Assembly: GCA_964247055.1 (NCBI GenBank) | Contig: OZ176057.1 | Span: forward strand, 2,294,001-2,358,000 | Direction of reading: 5' to 3' | Origin: Paragordius varius | Taxonomy: Eukaryota; Nematomorpha | DNA: 64,000 nt | In this document: positions 1 to 12,091 of the stretch, piece by piece | Layout of the letters: each line of letters starts with the position of its first letter | Position numbering within the stretch: position 1 is the stretch's first letter | Notes under the pieces: model-generated | Told to the model about the DNA's origin: nothing | Databases searched by the model: none | The model's input: the letters and a program-made list of their open reading frames with translations, nothing else | Made by a program: the position numbers and the translations under genes

Positions 1-163
1 TTATCTATGAAAGGTCTAAAAATCTGATAAAATTTTGTAAACGAAACAGCTTTGAAGCATTCAGTTAGCGGAAATAAATATATTATAAAAATTTTCTAGT
101 CATTTATGATACCCGTGCTTTTAATACAATTCCAAAATAACACATAGATTTTTATATCCGCAG

Positions 164-463
164 AAAATATATGGAAAGATATGTATTGATGGACCCCAAA
201 ATATTATTGTTAACATTTCACATACCCCAATTGATAACAAAATACATAGCATGCATGATAACGAACAAGTGATTTCTGGAATCACCACAATTGGTCAACT
301 AAGTAATGTTAGATCTTTGGCTACAAAAAAACAGGTTTCCGACGAAAAGATAAGAAATGTTATTCGCTCCTTAATTATAACAACTGTGTTTCACATTTGT
401 GTGTGGGTCCCTCTATATGCTGTTTTCATGACTGAAGTATCGTTACCAATTCATTTCTTATAA
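164..463 (+). CDS. Candidate exon of a seven-helix receptor (TM6-like segment)
   Basis: The frame is open from a splice-acceptor-like CAG (161-163) to a stop at 463. It begins KIYGKICIDG and ends with a polar stretch followed by a hydrophobic helix. The segment KIRNVIRSLIITTVFHICVW, followed by VPLYAVFM, resembles intracellular loop 3 plus transmembrane helix 6 of rhodopsin-type receptors (basic run, then F..C.W.P), though with one extra residue between C and W compared with the classic FxxCWxP. A possible donor is GAA|GTATCG at 437, phase 0. No TM7 exon was recognised downstream, and the rest would lie outside the window. This is inference from one helix; it could be any membrane protein or a chance frame. 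Confidence 0.3.
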   Translation, partial: KIYGKICIDGPQNIIVNISHTPIDNKIHSMHDNEQVISGITTIGQLSNVRSLATKKQVSDEKIRNVIRSLIITTVFHICVWVPLYAVFMTEVSLPIHFL

Positions 464-3400
464 AAACTATAGTTAGATATATCAGTATATTAGAAAATAC
501 TCTACCATTTTAAACGTTGCAGAGATATATTAGATTTAAGCATCTATAATATCCTGCTTTTTATAAAAATATCGAATGACTTCAGCCAAAGGTTTGTAAA
601 TCTAATCCAAAAAATGTTTCTGAAAAATATTTATATTTTATTGTATCTAAAAACGGACAACGTTATAAATGTGATTTAAAATTGGAGTTAGATTGCATTA
701 AAAAGATGGTTTAACTTAACATGCGCTCCTTTATAAAAACGGGATAGGTTTTTGTGGTCCCAAGACTACTTTTTAAAATACATACAATATTATTAATGGT
801 TGATGACCATATAAATATTCAGAAAAAATATGTTTAAAGTCACATGATGGGACGTGACAATAAAAAGTTATAAAAGATAAAAAGACATAATATGAATAAG
901 GTTTAACAGCATATCATATATAAATATATGTAAGATCTCATATATAATTTGCCATATTTTTTATATGATTCATTTAGAAAATCAAGTATACTCGGGGAGC
1001 ATTTCAACGATCAAACATTCTAACCGATCAAATGTTTTTATTCTTTTCCACTATTGCGTTATTATATAACTTTTTTATATATCTTTACTTTGATACAGTA
1101 TTCCGCCGACAATTACTTAATTTAGTGCACTTTGTCTAGGTGGTAAATTTTTTATACATTTTTAAAATTATCCTTATTAATGTTGTTGTCTTATTATTTA
1201 TATACTCATGTATTTTTATATGTACATCGAATTATGTTACTATCCTTCCATTTTCAAAATGTGAAAATTATTAATTTTATATGTAACATAAATTTGTTAT
1301 CCGTGTGTCAAAATTCAATAAAGTATTTTATAATGGGTCGGCTGAAAAAAGTTACGAAAGTCGCTTGTTTAAGCTAATAAGGTTACGGTTAGAAATTTTG
1401 TGCAAAATCGTAAATAAATTACATAAATTTATCTTATATTTTTTATGGTTCCACGAAAGATATTATAAATGTATATATTCTGATGAAAAATGTATCATAG
1501 TGCTTTTGGTTTTAAGCCTTATGCACGTTATAAATATAGAATTTTTGTAATAATTGCTCAATATCAGTAAAAATTTGTGCACCTTTTGTTTAATAAGTTT
1601 TGTGATTGGGCGATATAAGTTTTATGTATGTGCTTAAATGTAATAACAAAAAAATGTTTTTTTAAAAATCGATAATTTGTTAAAAAATTATTAGCGAATT
1701 GGAAGGATTTATTTATAAAGCATAAAAAAATCTGAAATTTCCTACATTTCAATGATGCTAACGTATTATTAAAATTAATTTAGAAGACTAACGTATTATT
1801 AAAAAATTTATGCATTTTTTTAAACCTATTCTATGCATATGTTAATTTTATTTATCAATCCTCTACATTTTTGCGTTTATTAAATGAGAACTACCCAATT
1901 TAGAAAGACAAAAAATCTGCGACTTTATAATCCAATCTAGTAAATAAATATATTTTCTTTTTAATATCATATATCATCTATTTTTTTGTCAAGAGCATAT
2001 AACTTTTACAAAAAAAATTTTTTTAAATAATATTCCCTTATTTTGCGATTTTTATATTTAGAAAATCTATCAGAATTCATATAAACTATTGGCTTTGTTA
2101 GAATTTTCTCGATATTAAATCTCAAAATTAACTGACATTTTTAAATCTTAAAAAATATTATTATAATATATGTAGTATATACATATATAGTGTCCACAAA
2201 TAAATATCCTGTTAAATTATATATTCTGATAAAAAATGCAACATAGTTTTTATGGTGCTTTTGGTTTTGGCAATATATAAATGATTGTTTCTTTAAAAGT
2301 TTTAGATTTTAGATGTGTATTACGAAAGTCTTTAATCCGACGGGCAAGTTATCTTTTAATATATGCAAAAGGCTGATAATGAGCTAAAATTTTTATTGGA
2401 GAGATTATGAGACAAAGGAAATATTTTTGAAAAGATGCATATATTATTTAGTTTTTAGTAAAATTTTGTTGAAGTATAATGCTATTTGAAGCATCTAAAT
2501 AGTATGAAAATGATTTTAGATACTATAAAAGCAGATTTTTTTATACGATGATTTTGAACATTTCTATCACCTTAATAATTTGAAGGATACGCTTTCAAAT
2601 TTGGGTGTTTGTAAAAATAATAATTCATATTTAACATAAATTCACTTGGTAATCGGAGTTACTAGTGACTACATACCATATTTCATTATTACTATTAAAA
2701 AGCTGCTGAAAGGGAAGTTTACAATTAATTATGTTTCTGCCTAAATTATATATCAGAGACAAAACATCCATATAAAATTTTGAAAAAAAGTCCATATCGA
2801 CGTCATTTTTATTTACGAACTTTCGGTAAGATAGTATTGTTTAATAACGCTATAATAGAAGTTAATTTTTTATAAAATAACACAACATTGATTCAAACGG
2901 ATTATGTAGGTTTATTTAGAAATAACTTTTATCTTAAGCTAAGGCACGCTTTTGGCTAAATTTTTTCTTTGGGTTTATCCATAAAAATGTAAAATCAGAT
3001 TTTTTTGAATGAGTCTTTTTTATCTTTCGGTTCATCAATGTTGTATGATTACTTACTTTTTCCATCGATATTTATTCCATTTTTTTAAATATTGAATTTA
3101 TACAAGCCTGGGGTCCCAAGTCCCCCCCCCCCCCATTTTGTATCAAAGTACTGAAATGAATGAGTTGTATCCAAGTCCTAAACAAAACTCTGAGATTAAA
3201 AAAATGTTAAACGTCATCATTCAAAAGTTTTATATTAGAAGTTTTTATAACATTTCTATCATGCCTCAAATTAGTATGAAATGCGCTTTAATAAAGTTTT
3301 GCTAAAACAATTAAAGGTTGATTTTTTTTATAAAAATCGGCATCTTTTCCTATTTTAAAAACTCTAGCCAATTTTAGAAGGGCAAAAAATTTTGGAACTT

Positions 3401-3783
3401 TGTGCCCTCTATCAAATTAAACCTTTTTAATGCAGTTAATATGATATTATAATATTTGGATCGAGAATTTTGACAAAAAAACTTTATTAAATAAAACATG
3501 TTTAAATTTTACCATCTTATGAAATTACGACAAAAGCCTTAATTTTTTTAAAACTTGTAAGGACCAAATCCAAAAGGATAGATATATATATTGATATATA
3601 TTTCCTCAGGATATTTTCATACCCCCTTTTTTTCACAGTCACTCTTATAAATTTTTTAAGTAAAACAGAAAAAATTAGTTATGCAAGATGACAAATGTAC
3701 AAATTATTAGATTATAAAAACTTAACTTATTTACAATATATGTAACCATTAAAAAATATTTTATATGTGCTATAAAAAAATAA
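464..3783. other. A+T-rich stretch without recognisable gene
   Basis: Short open frames around 1180-1550 and 1564-1752 have A+T-driven composition and no recognisable motif, and I do not consider them genes. Fragments shared with other parts of the window (for example the text around 1470-1510 recurs near 2215-2265) suggest degenerate interspersed repeats. Confidence 0.5.
2850..3170 (+). repeat. Degenerate MITE (family K) with a poly-C run
   Basis: The right part resembles the element at 24719-25243: a shared core near TTCGATTCATTAATGTT, then a CCCC-ATTT-GAATCGAAG-like end and ACTGAAATGAATG. A run of 13 C at 3122-3134 has grown in the terminal CCCC block. The left end was not found. Confidence 0.4.
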
Positions 3784-3929
3784 AATAAGATATTTATTGG
3801 AATAGCAAATTAAAAAATAGTCTAACATGATGACTTATAACACGGTGACTTTGAAATCTTTTGGAGATTTCGAAACTAGTCACTTTGATAAACTATTTTT
3901 TAATTTGCTATTCCAATAAATATCTTATT
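3784..3929. repeat. Near-perfect palindromic MITE, about 146 bp
   Basis: The arms are inverted copies of each other over about 37 bp (AATAAGATATTTATTGG at the left, its reverse complement at the right). The interior is itself largely inverted (GTGACTTTGAAATC against GATTTCGAAACTAGTCAC). The whole unit would fold into a long hairpin. No coding capacity. The near-identity of the arms suggests a young insertion or a selected hairpin. Confidence 0.75.
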
Positions 3930-4349
3930 ATTTATATATAACCATTTTCATTATTAATATTATTTGGATTATGTTAAAAATTTTTACAAATTTTCAAACT
4001 TATGCAGAATTTTTTAGATATTTTTTTAAAGTGGCTATTATAACAGGAGTAGAATATGTTTAAAAGTTTTTAAGTTTTTGAATATAATTCGAATTTATTC
4101 CCTTTTTGTAATGTAGAAAAATTAAAATTGTGAAAAATATTAATATATTATCTAATACAGGATAAACATTGTTTAAAAATTATTTTAACGAAACAATTTT
4201 TATATTACTTTTTTATAAACTAAGCGGGAGTAAAACCTATTATTGTGATTATTCACGAACATTATTAATGCTTTATATATAATGGAATAACGTTATAATT
4301 GAGCATAACCCAAAAAGACACAACTTTTTCACCTTATCAACCTTATCAA

Positions 4350-4441
4350 ATATATATTTATATATATACCATTTAAAATTCAAATTCACCCTTGAACAAT
4401 TCAAATCATCCTCGAAAAATTCGAATTCACCCAAAATAATT
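4350..4441 (+). repeat. Left end of the TA-associated inverted-repeat element (fragment)
   Basis: It follows a TA-rich tract with TATATACCATTTAAAATTC and then iterated TTCAAATTCACCC-type units, the same terminal motif as at 15558, 16695, 18805, 27121 and 59165. Only the left terminus is recognisable here. Confidence 0.6.
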
Positions 4442-4489
4442 ATGTCTTATTAAGGTTAAATATTACTTTTTTGTATATTTGTTTCTGTA

Positions 4490-6344
4490 TTCCATTTTTT
4501 TCTATTTTGAAATTTTTATTGGATTTCTTTTTTGTATTTAATCAAGCTTTTCACCCAAACTTGCCTATACATATTTCTTTTCATTGCTATCCTGCATCAT
4601 TTTTTATAACTCCCATAAAATATTTTTGAGATCAACATCATTAAATTTTTACCTATTTTTTATAGCATAATTCATATATGCTTATTTTTTGCAAAAATTT
4701 ACATAATATTATAAATTCAAAGGATGACATTTAATGCTAATAAACGTAAATTATCCAATAAAAATCGCTCTATAGAAATTAATGGGAAGAAAAATTCTTT
4801 GTCGTTTTTAAAAATGTTAATACCTGCCTTATATGCAGGGACAACATAATTATAAAAAAATATATTGAAAGACATTTTACAATCCATCATTTCATAAATT
4901 ACCAGAAAATCATGAGGAAAGAAACGAAAAAAAATAAAAAATTAAGGAATTATACCAGAAAGAAAATCTATTATTTTTATAGCTTGCTCCCAGGAAAAGC
5001 TGTAACATTAGCTTCGTAGGAAATTTGTTATATTTTAGGAAAAAATATGAAACCGTTTACTGATTCCCAACTAATAAAAGAAAGTGGTAGCACTTTTTTC
5101 AATAATAATGGTATATCTATGATAAAAATTGGTTTCGATCTGCACAGATGGCTGTCCCTCTATGAAACGAAAAATTTATCCCTCTTTTGAAAAACAAATA
5201 TAATTTGAAAAATATTTACTCAACAGCAAAACTTGCTTTCGCGTGTAAAAGATGAATCACTCAATTCAGTAATTAAAACGGTTGTGGATATAGTTAACCA
5301 CATCCGAGAGAATTTAACAGCCGTAAATTCTAAACCTTCTGAAAGATATTCACAGTGAGTTTGATGATATTCTTTTGTACACCGCTGTGAGGCTAAGCCT
5401 TAGCAAAGTATTAAATAGATTTTTTGTTTTAAGACATGAGATTGTATTATTTATAAAAGATAACAGAAAGTTTGACGAGGAAATTAATAGTGACTAATGG
5501 TGGGTTTTATTGCCTACCTTTGCGACATTAGTCTTAATACAAGTTTTCAAGGGAGCAAAATAATAACCCAATTTGCTAATCAAATATTTGATTTTCGAGA
5601 AAAATTAATAATATATAAACAAGAATTTATAAATAAAATACTCACATATTTTCCAACATTTAAAATAGACAATCATTTAGCATTTTTATCTAATGAAATG
5701 ACATTCAGATTTGAAGGACTAAGAAATATTAAAAATTGCTTAAAACTCGTGGAAAATCCATGTATGGATATATCCAATATTAAGCAACTTGAGCATCTCG
5801 GTTTTGATCAGGCGCATATCATTGAAGAATTCGTAGATTTTAAAAGTGATTTCGATTCAGAGGCTATATATAAGGAGAATCGAAGAGAAGAAAGATATGT
5901 ATGGTTTTGGCAAGATGTGCCAAATAAATATGAAAATATAAAAAAATGTGCTCAAGTTATCCTAACTGTTTTTTCTCAAGTTACCCGTGGACAGCATATT
6001 CAAAATAAGGTATCTCAAGAATAGATACAGAAATCGCTTAACCGATAATCATATGGGCGACGTATTAAGATGGGTCTGTCATGAGGAGAAACCAAATTTG
6101 TCGAAAATTATTGGTTAATATCAAAATAAATGTTGTTATTAAAATATTTATTTTAAACTAAATGGTGCAAAACGAGTTTTTACTTGGATTTACATGCGAT
6201 CCGCAAAAAATTAATTCTGCTGATTTAGAGTATAAATATGTGCATATGTCAAATAGCTATGGAATATTTGCCATTATAAGATTCTGGCCCTCGAAAAAAA
6301 TATATTTTATTTGGCCCGTCAAATTTTTTTCGTGAGTACCACTG
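4490..6344 (+). mobile_element. hAT transposon relic, left-truncated copy of the 32.1-kb element
   Basis: This copy aligns by eye with the hAT element at 32105-34556 from about the pre-ORF leader to the right terminus, ending in GTGAGTACCACTG. The GC-rich left tip seen in the other copy is missing. The transposase reading frame is broken repeatedly (frame changes, stops and an internal deletion). The longest surviving piece is 5497-6024, matching the C-terminal half, including the NKYENIKKCAQVILT segment. The last 8 bp outside (ATGTAGAG) would be one target-site duplication, but its partner is not identifiable because the left end is gone. Non-autonomous and old compared with its sibling. Confidence 0.8.
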
Positions 6345-6408
6345 ATGTAGAGCATGAACTCATCGTAATAAAAATAGTTGCCTAACATCTCACCATCCTG
6401 AATTTCGG

Positions 6409-6672
6409 ATGAAAGATCGTTTTGAATTTAGTCAATTAGTACTACCAAGTTTTAAAATATTATATCAGGATTCAACACAAATGGTTTCGTGGGCCGCTTT
6501 TTCTAAAAATCGACAGGCTGCATTAAAAAATTACGTTTACTCGGCATTTGTAAATCGTTGGAAAATTAAAAAATTTGTATTCACAGCCTACATTTTATGT
6601 CAGAAAGTTAAATTTATATTAAATCAAATTTTAATTATAGATTTTTATGGTTGTCTATATAATTTAAATTAG
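6409..6672 (+). CDS. Unrecognised open frame, possible exon
   Basis: 87 codons, containing QDSTQMVSWAAFSKNRQAAL. The first half has less A+T-biased codons than the surroundings and could be a real exon or a decayed one; the second half is hydrophobic and A+T-driven, as expected of read-through into intron. It starts about 60 bp past the hAT terminus. No domain recognised. Confidence 0.18.
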   Translation: MKDRFEFSQLVLPSFKILYQDSTQMVSWAAFSKNRQAALKNYVYSAFVNRWKIKKFVFTAYILCQKVKFILNQILIIDFYGCLYNLN

Positions 6673-6865
6673 CCTTGCTGGTTTTAAAATAATGTATTAA
6701 GATATTTTACTTTAGTGCGCAAATACCCATGTAAAGATTAAAAAACCCTGCAATTGTTATTATGTATTAAGATATATAATTTTTACGGTATAATTAGGAA
6801 CTTCGAGCACGGTTACTCCATCTCAGTAATATTTTCATATATAAATTTAAAAATCATAAATTTAC

Positions 6866-6910
6866 CTGGTTGTGCTGGTTGGGATACGGGAAATGGCTTT
6901 GTGGTTGAAT
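6866..6910 (-). CDS. Candidate minus-strand micro-exon, proline/glutamine-rich
   Basis: On the minus strand a pyrimidine-rich acceptor (GGATATTTTTTTAG) precedes 45 nt ending in a strong donor, CAG|GTAAAT. All three frames are open; one reads IQPQSHFPYPNQHNQ. G+C is well above the surroundings. No flanking exons could be joined, so the gene it belongs to is unknown and the call may be wrong. Confidence 0.25.
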
Positions 6911-7599
6911 CTAAAAAAATATCCAATAAGGTTAATTCAACATAATATGTATTTTTAGAAAGTAGCCCACCAAAAACAAGTCAATTTATCATACAAATAT
7001 TAAAAATGTAAAACTATAACAAACTCAATCATAGATTAAAAAATTGATTGTTAGCTATTATTTATAGTAACAATACAGGTAAATTTTACTACAATATATA
7101 TGCTATGCTTTATATCTTAAATATGTATTAAAACTATATGACTTTTTTTATAATTGTACGCGATGATATTTCTGGGTAGTTTTCTTTCTTAAAGCTTAAG
7201 TAGTGAATACTACTGTTTTAAAGGTTGTTGGTTAAAATTTATACTCAATTCTTCTCTTTTGTTTTAGATATAGAGACTTAAAATTTTTACGGTTTTAACT
7301 CTTAGCCCAAACTGAGACAGCTCCAAAAGATGATTTAAACAAACAGCTGATATTTTAATTATTAAATATTAAATTTTTTTGCTGGTATATTGTAATTTAA
7401 AATCTCTTTCAAAATGATTATATTTCTAAACCATAATAAACATTTAGCTGCCGGTTGTTTTCACGAATTAAAAAAATTAAAGGAATGGCGAAGAAAAAGT
7501 TCGAGTTTTTTATTTTACATGTTTTTAAAAAATATGTGTATCATGCGCCTAAGTTTAATTTTTAAGCTGAAAAAATTGTGTTTACCAAGCCAATAGATA

Positions 7600-8035
7600 A
7601 ACACCAAATTGCCTAGGAGAAGACCACGCTTGGTGACTATGGGATCAAGGCGGTAGGTATCATGAATTCGTGACACCCTTAATGAATATCCATTCATTAA
7701 TCGAGAACTGATTGGGATGGGCCACAAGACATGGCAAAGTAATTCTGCATAATCTGTTTCACAAAGCCAAAACCATTGACTTGTTGTAATCAATTCGATG
7801 GGAAATTATTTGAAATCCGGGGAAATCTCCTGATCTAAAGGCATCTAACTTACAGCTTATACCAATGCAGCAAACGCTCCCAGAACAGCACTTCAGTAAC
7901 GAAATAACTATCTTGGCGAATAATTTTCTGCCACAACATTCACATATTACCCGTAGGATGGGCGAAATGTGTAAAAGCAGATGAAACATTTTTTGAATAA
8001 ATTGTATTCCTCTCAACAATTCCCCAAAGCCCCTA
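7600..8035 (+). mobile_element. mariner-type transposase relic (C-terminal half)
   Basis: Broken-frame translation shows ATRHGKVIL, then NPGKSPDLKASNLQL (family SPDLAPSDYHLF, containing the second catalytic Asp of the DD34D mariner group), LPEQHFSN and RRMGEMCKS, in the order expected of mariner transposases. Frame changes and stops are frequent; neither inverted repeats nor the N-terminal half is recognisable. A decayed fragment. Confidence 0.7.
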
Positions 8036-9255
8036 ACTTATGATTACAGTTGTTAGTATTAAATGTCACCTTCCTTTTTCGTTTTTTTATAAATGAGTAG
8101 ATATTGGCGTTTTATACCCTAAATATTAACTTGTAAATTAACTATGTTTTAAAAGTTTTGGTTAAAATTACCAAACAATACTGTATTGAATGAAGAGTCT
8201 TATATTTAATTTATACCCTAAATTTCAAATTAGGGCAGTCCAGGACCTAATTGAAACAAATACTTATAAAATCAATAATATCATTAATCTGTTAAATTTG
8301 AATTTATAAGCTTTTTAATATAAAATTTTTTAACAGTTATATACGAATATTTGAATTATGGTATAAATTTAGAAATAATGTAGCAGCGAAAAAGATTTTA
8401 TATTATATATCATGGATAAAAATGCATATGATGTTTGCTTTACCTAAATATTAAAAATTTGGAAAAACTTTGTTAGGCTTATATTTAATGGTATTTTTAA
8501 GTATGGTAAAACAATAAGTTTTTCCACTAATAATTGCATTCATAATATTCAACATCTTTAATATTCTAATGCAATTTTTCTGTTTTGATTTCGTATGTCT
8601 TAAATTTTTTATTGCTATAAACATCAGCCCTTTTGCATTTATTTTTAAATAAATAGCTCATTTTACCGGAGTTCAAATGTTTAAATCCTAACTTAAAATA
8701 TGGGTTGCTTTTTTATTTTAGTTATCCACTACTTTTAACGATATTTTGTGGGGAAAAGCATTTATCTTTCTACGTTTTTTGATGTCGTACATAAGCTAAA
8801 CAGTGCAATTAAAATTTTATTCACTCCCAAAAACATCATGAGAATCAGATAAATTTTTCTTACCGTAAAATATATATTTAATCAGGATATATTTTGTATG
8901 TGAATTGTGTATTATGTCACTTATTCAGATATAAAACTGAGCGTTAATAAATATTTAAAATTTAAAACAAAACTAAAAACTTAGACACTATATTAATTGG
9001 TCAACCAATTCTAGGTATTCTATTACCGATAACATATCTTTGGCATGATAATTTTTTTATTTTACCGAGATTATTGAAATTAATGCTGGAATATGGCAAC
9101 TATTTATAAAACATATAAATATATAAAAAACACTTTATTCCATATATAGATTCTAAATTGAATCAAGAAATTATTTGCTGTTATTAATTTTAGTATTATG
9201 TGCACATATATTTTAGTCAAATTATTAATTTTAATATTTAGCGGGTAGTACATGG
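8036..9255. other. Gene-free A+T-rich stretch
   Basis: Nothing coding seen. 8590-8880 carries weak similarity to the dispersed repeat family R (see 13440-13720): AATAGCTCATTTTACCGGAG and the later CATGAGAATC motif. Confidence 0.4.
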
Positions 9256-12091
9256 CTAAAATGACCAGATTTTTTCAAGAAAAAAGCGGGACAAATCTGA
9301 GAAAGGGGGGCATGGGGGTCCAACCAAAAATTTTAATACAAAAAATTATTGTAATATTTATTTATTTTTAACACAAATACATTATATATATTTATAAATA
9401 CTAGCGTAAATCTCGTGCTGCTACGCCGTCCGAGGAAGTCATTCGGACTTCTGGGGGGTGGAAAAATGGCATTTTATGGGGGGAGCGGGTAAAAAGAGGG
9501 ACTAAATTAAAAAAGCGAGACGACCATGTTCGGCGCAAAATAAGTAAACAAAAATCATATTTGAAATTGAATGATCCAACACGTTCACCGCAAAATTGTC
9601 TCAAAGACACGATTTTTGTGGACTTCTGTTTTCAAAAAAAACCCGTTTCCCACACGGGGTGGGCCCTAACTGAGGGACTATTTCAAAAAAAAGATGAAGC
9701 TATTGTCGGGACATTTATTAATGATTATATTTTTTCGATATTTGGTGATTGGGTCTACCGGTTTTCCGGTACCAGATCACAAAGCCAGCATTTTCCATAT
9801 TGATAAATATATAGATTTTATTTTTTGGTATATTTTTTTATTTGAGGGAATTCGTTTTAGCAGATTATCATCCTTTTTTAAAATATAAGTCTTCACAAGT
9901 ATTTGTCAAATTATATTTGACAGATAAATGGCCTAAAGTTTCGACATGTAAATTTGATTTTTCCGATGTTCACACCTGATTTAGTGTGGAAAAAACGCGC
10001 TCAGTAGCAGCGTTGGTTTTAGGTAAAAGTACCAATTCCACAATTTTTAAAATATTGTATGGAACATAGGTTGTTTCAAAATGATGAAATATTTCTAACA
10101 ATTTCTCTACTATATTTGTAGTCCATAATTTAAGTTTGTTATTAATATATTTTTTAACTCTTCAGAAAAAGGATCATTTTTTTGAAAGATTACTTTTTGG
10201 GAATTTTTGGGAGATGCAGATGTAATCAAATGATTTTTGATCATCACACCAATTAAATTTTGTTTTTAATGTTATCCATTGATCATTGGATTGCACCGTC
10301 CAGTCTTCCAAATAACCTTTACAGTTTGTATAAAACATTTTTATATGGTACAGGATATCTTGGCGATTTATTAAGCTATGTTTTTCTAAATTAATTATAA
10401 TATTGCGGATGGTTAATGTTATAAAAAAATTTTCTAACCTTTCTTGACATTGGAATTTTTGGTTACCAACTTCATTGGCTCTTTGATTGCCAAAATTTTG
10501 TCACCTTCTACCAATTCAATAACATTTTGAAAGAGAGAAGCTTGATTATGTAGGAATAACTATATTTTTGAAGAATCACTTTCAAAAAACTTTTCGAAAG
10601 TTGTAGGACATTTGTCCTGTGATAAAAAATAGGATTTTTAAGAATCATACATTTTTAAATTCTTTCAATAGTTGACATAAGAACTAACCACCGAGTTTTA
10701 CAATATCCAAGCATTTTTTGATAATAAACTTCTGCATTTTCACAGAATTCCCTTAAGCGTTTCAACGCGTACCGTGTATATATAAAAATAGGAATGTATT
10801 TTAACAACTACATTTTCCATATCTATGGATATCAAATCAGCAGCTGTATGAATAGATTTGTTTAATATATATGCACCCCAGCGCCAGATTATCTGCTAAT
10901 TTATGAAAAATATTTTTTGTTCCCCTTCTTGCTTTTCTACCGAAGTTGGTATTGGTGTTGTCAGCGCAATATGCGATGATTTTGTTTTTGAAATTATTTT
11001 TTTCTAGAATATTCATTAGTAAAAATTATGTCGGAATTTTCACCGGGTAGAGAAATAAAATCTAAAATTTTAATTTTTACTCTGGCTGGATCAAAATATC
11101 TTATTACAGTGGGAAATAATTTTGTTTCCATGTGATTTGATGCAGCAGAGTATAGCGATATGAAATTAATTTTCGAATCTTTTTGTATTTCAGAAAATTG
11201 TGGCGAAAGGACATTGCATACAATGACTTCAGCCTTTGTGCGGGCACATGTAAATTTTTATTGAATAAGGTACGAATAATCTGTGAGGTACAATCCATAG
11301 ATCCAAAGGAATGATTGTGATTAACCGCGTGAAAAGATAAAACGCCTTCGGCTAGTGCCAAATTCTTTTCTTCCTATCCAAAAGCGGTTTTTCGATAAAA
11401 ATCGCTCATTTTGTAAGATGATGCCGCCACATCTAAACATATTTCATGTTTCTGTGTATCCATATGCTTTGTAATATCATGCTTGCCACCATGTGCTAGG
11501 GTTTACCCCTCGCATATAAAAAATTTAAAAGATGATTCATTCTTTGTTTTTTTGATAAAAGGAAAATCTTTCATTAATTCATTGTTGAATTAATGACCTC
11601 TTTTTGTATTCATATTTTTTTACTAATATTAGTTTAAAAAAATATTACCTTAATTTTATGGAGTAAACGTATATGCTGCCGATTTTTGGTATTAATTTGT
11701 CTATTTGATAAGATTGGCAGGTAATATAACTAAAATATTAGTATAAAAATATATTTTATTACCTTAATTTTATGAAATTATATAAGCCACCGATTTGTGG
11801 TATTAATTAGTCTTTTTGATAATGTTGGCAGTAAGAGTAGGAAGCAAAGTGTATAATCACATGATATAAATATGAAAAAAATAATAAAAAATTGTAATTT
11901 AGAATTGATATAGATTTTAAAGATAACTAATCATAAAAAATTTAAACGAATAAAAAAAATAATTTTTTAATAAAAAATTTAAATGTATTTAAAAATTTAT
12001 TTTTTATATAATCTTGAAAAAGCGGGATATTTCCAAGACGTAGCGGGACGCGGGACAAAGTGTGAAAAAGCGGGACGTCTGGTCACCTTAG
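9256..12091 (-). mobile_element. hAT transposon relic with minus-strand transposase
   Basis: The ends are CTAAAATGACCAG at the left and CTGGTCACCTTAG at the right (11 of 13 inverted matches), followed inward by AAGCGGGAC and GCGGGACGTC, typical of one widespread hAT group. Flanks GTACATGG and GTACTGCT may be a degraded 8-bp duplication. On the minus strand, about 11.6 down to 9.9 kb, decayed transposase is readable, best at 11361-11104 (LALAEGVLSFHAVNHNHSFG, then SMDCTSQIIRTLF), preceded by a zinc-knuckle-like HGGKHDITKHMDTQKH. Many stops and shifts: inactive. Confidence 0.75.

Noticed and set aside
3122-3134. Poly-C run as a regulatory G-quadruplex-type element
   Set aside because: It is an expansion of the CCCC block at the end of a degraded MITE; similar runs at 42460 vary between duplicate copies, as expected of slippage.
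7515-8019. Minus-strand open frames of 92 and 86 codons
   Set aside because: They are antisense to a mariner relic whose plus strand gives the recognisable motifs.
9561-9888. Plus-strand frames at the left side of the hAT relic
   Set aside because: Transposase similarity is on the minus strand; these are antisense shadows.
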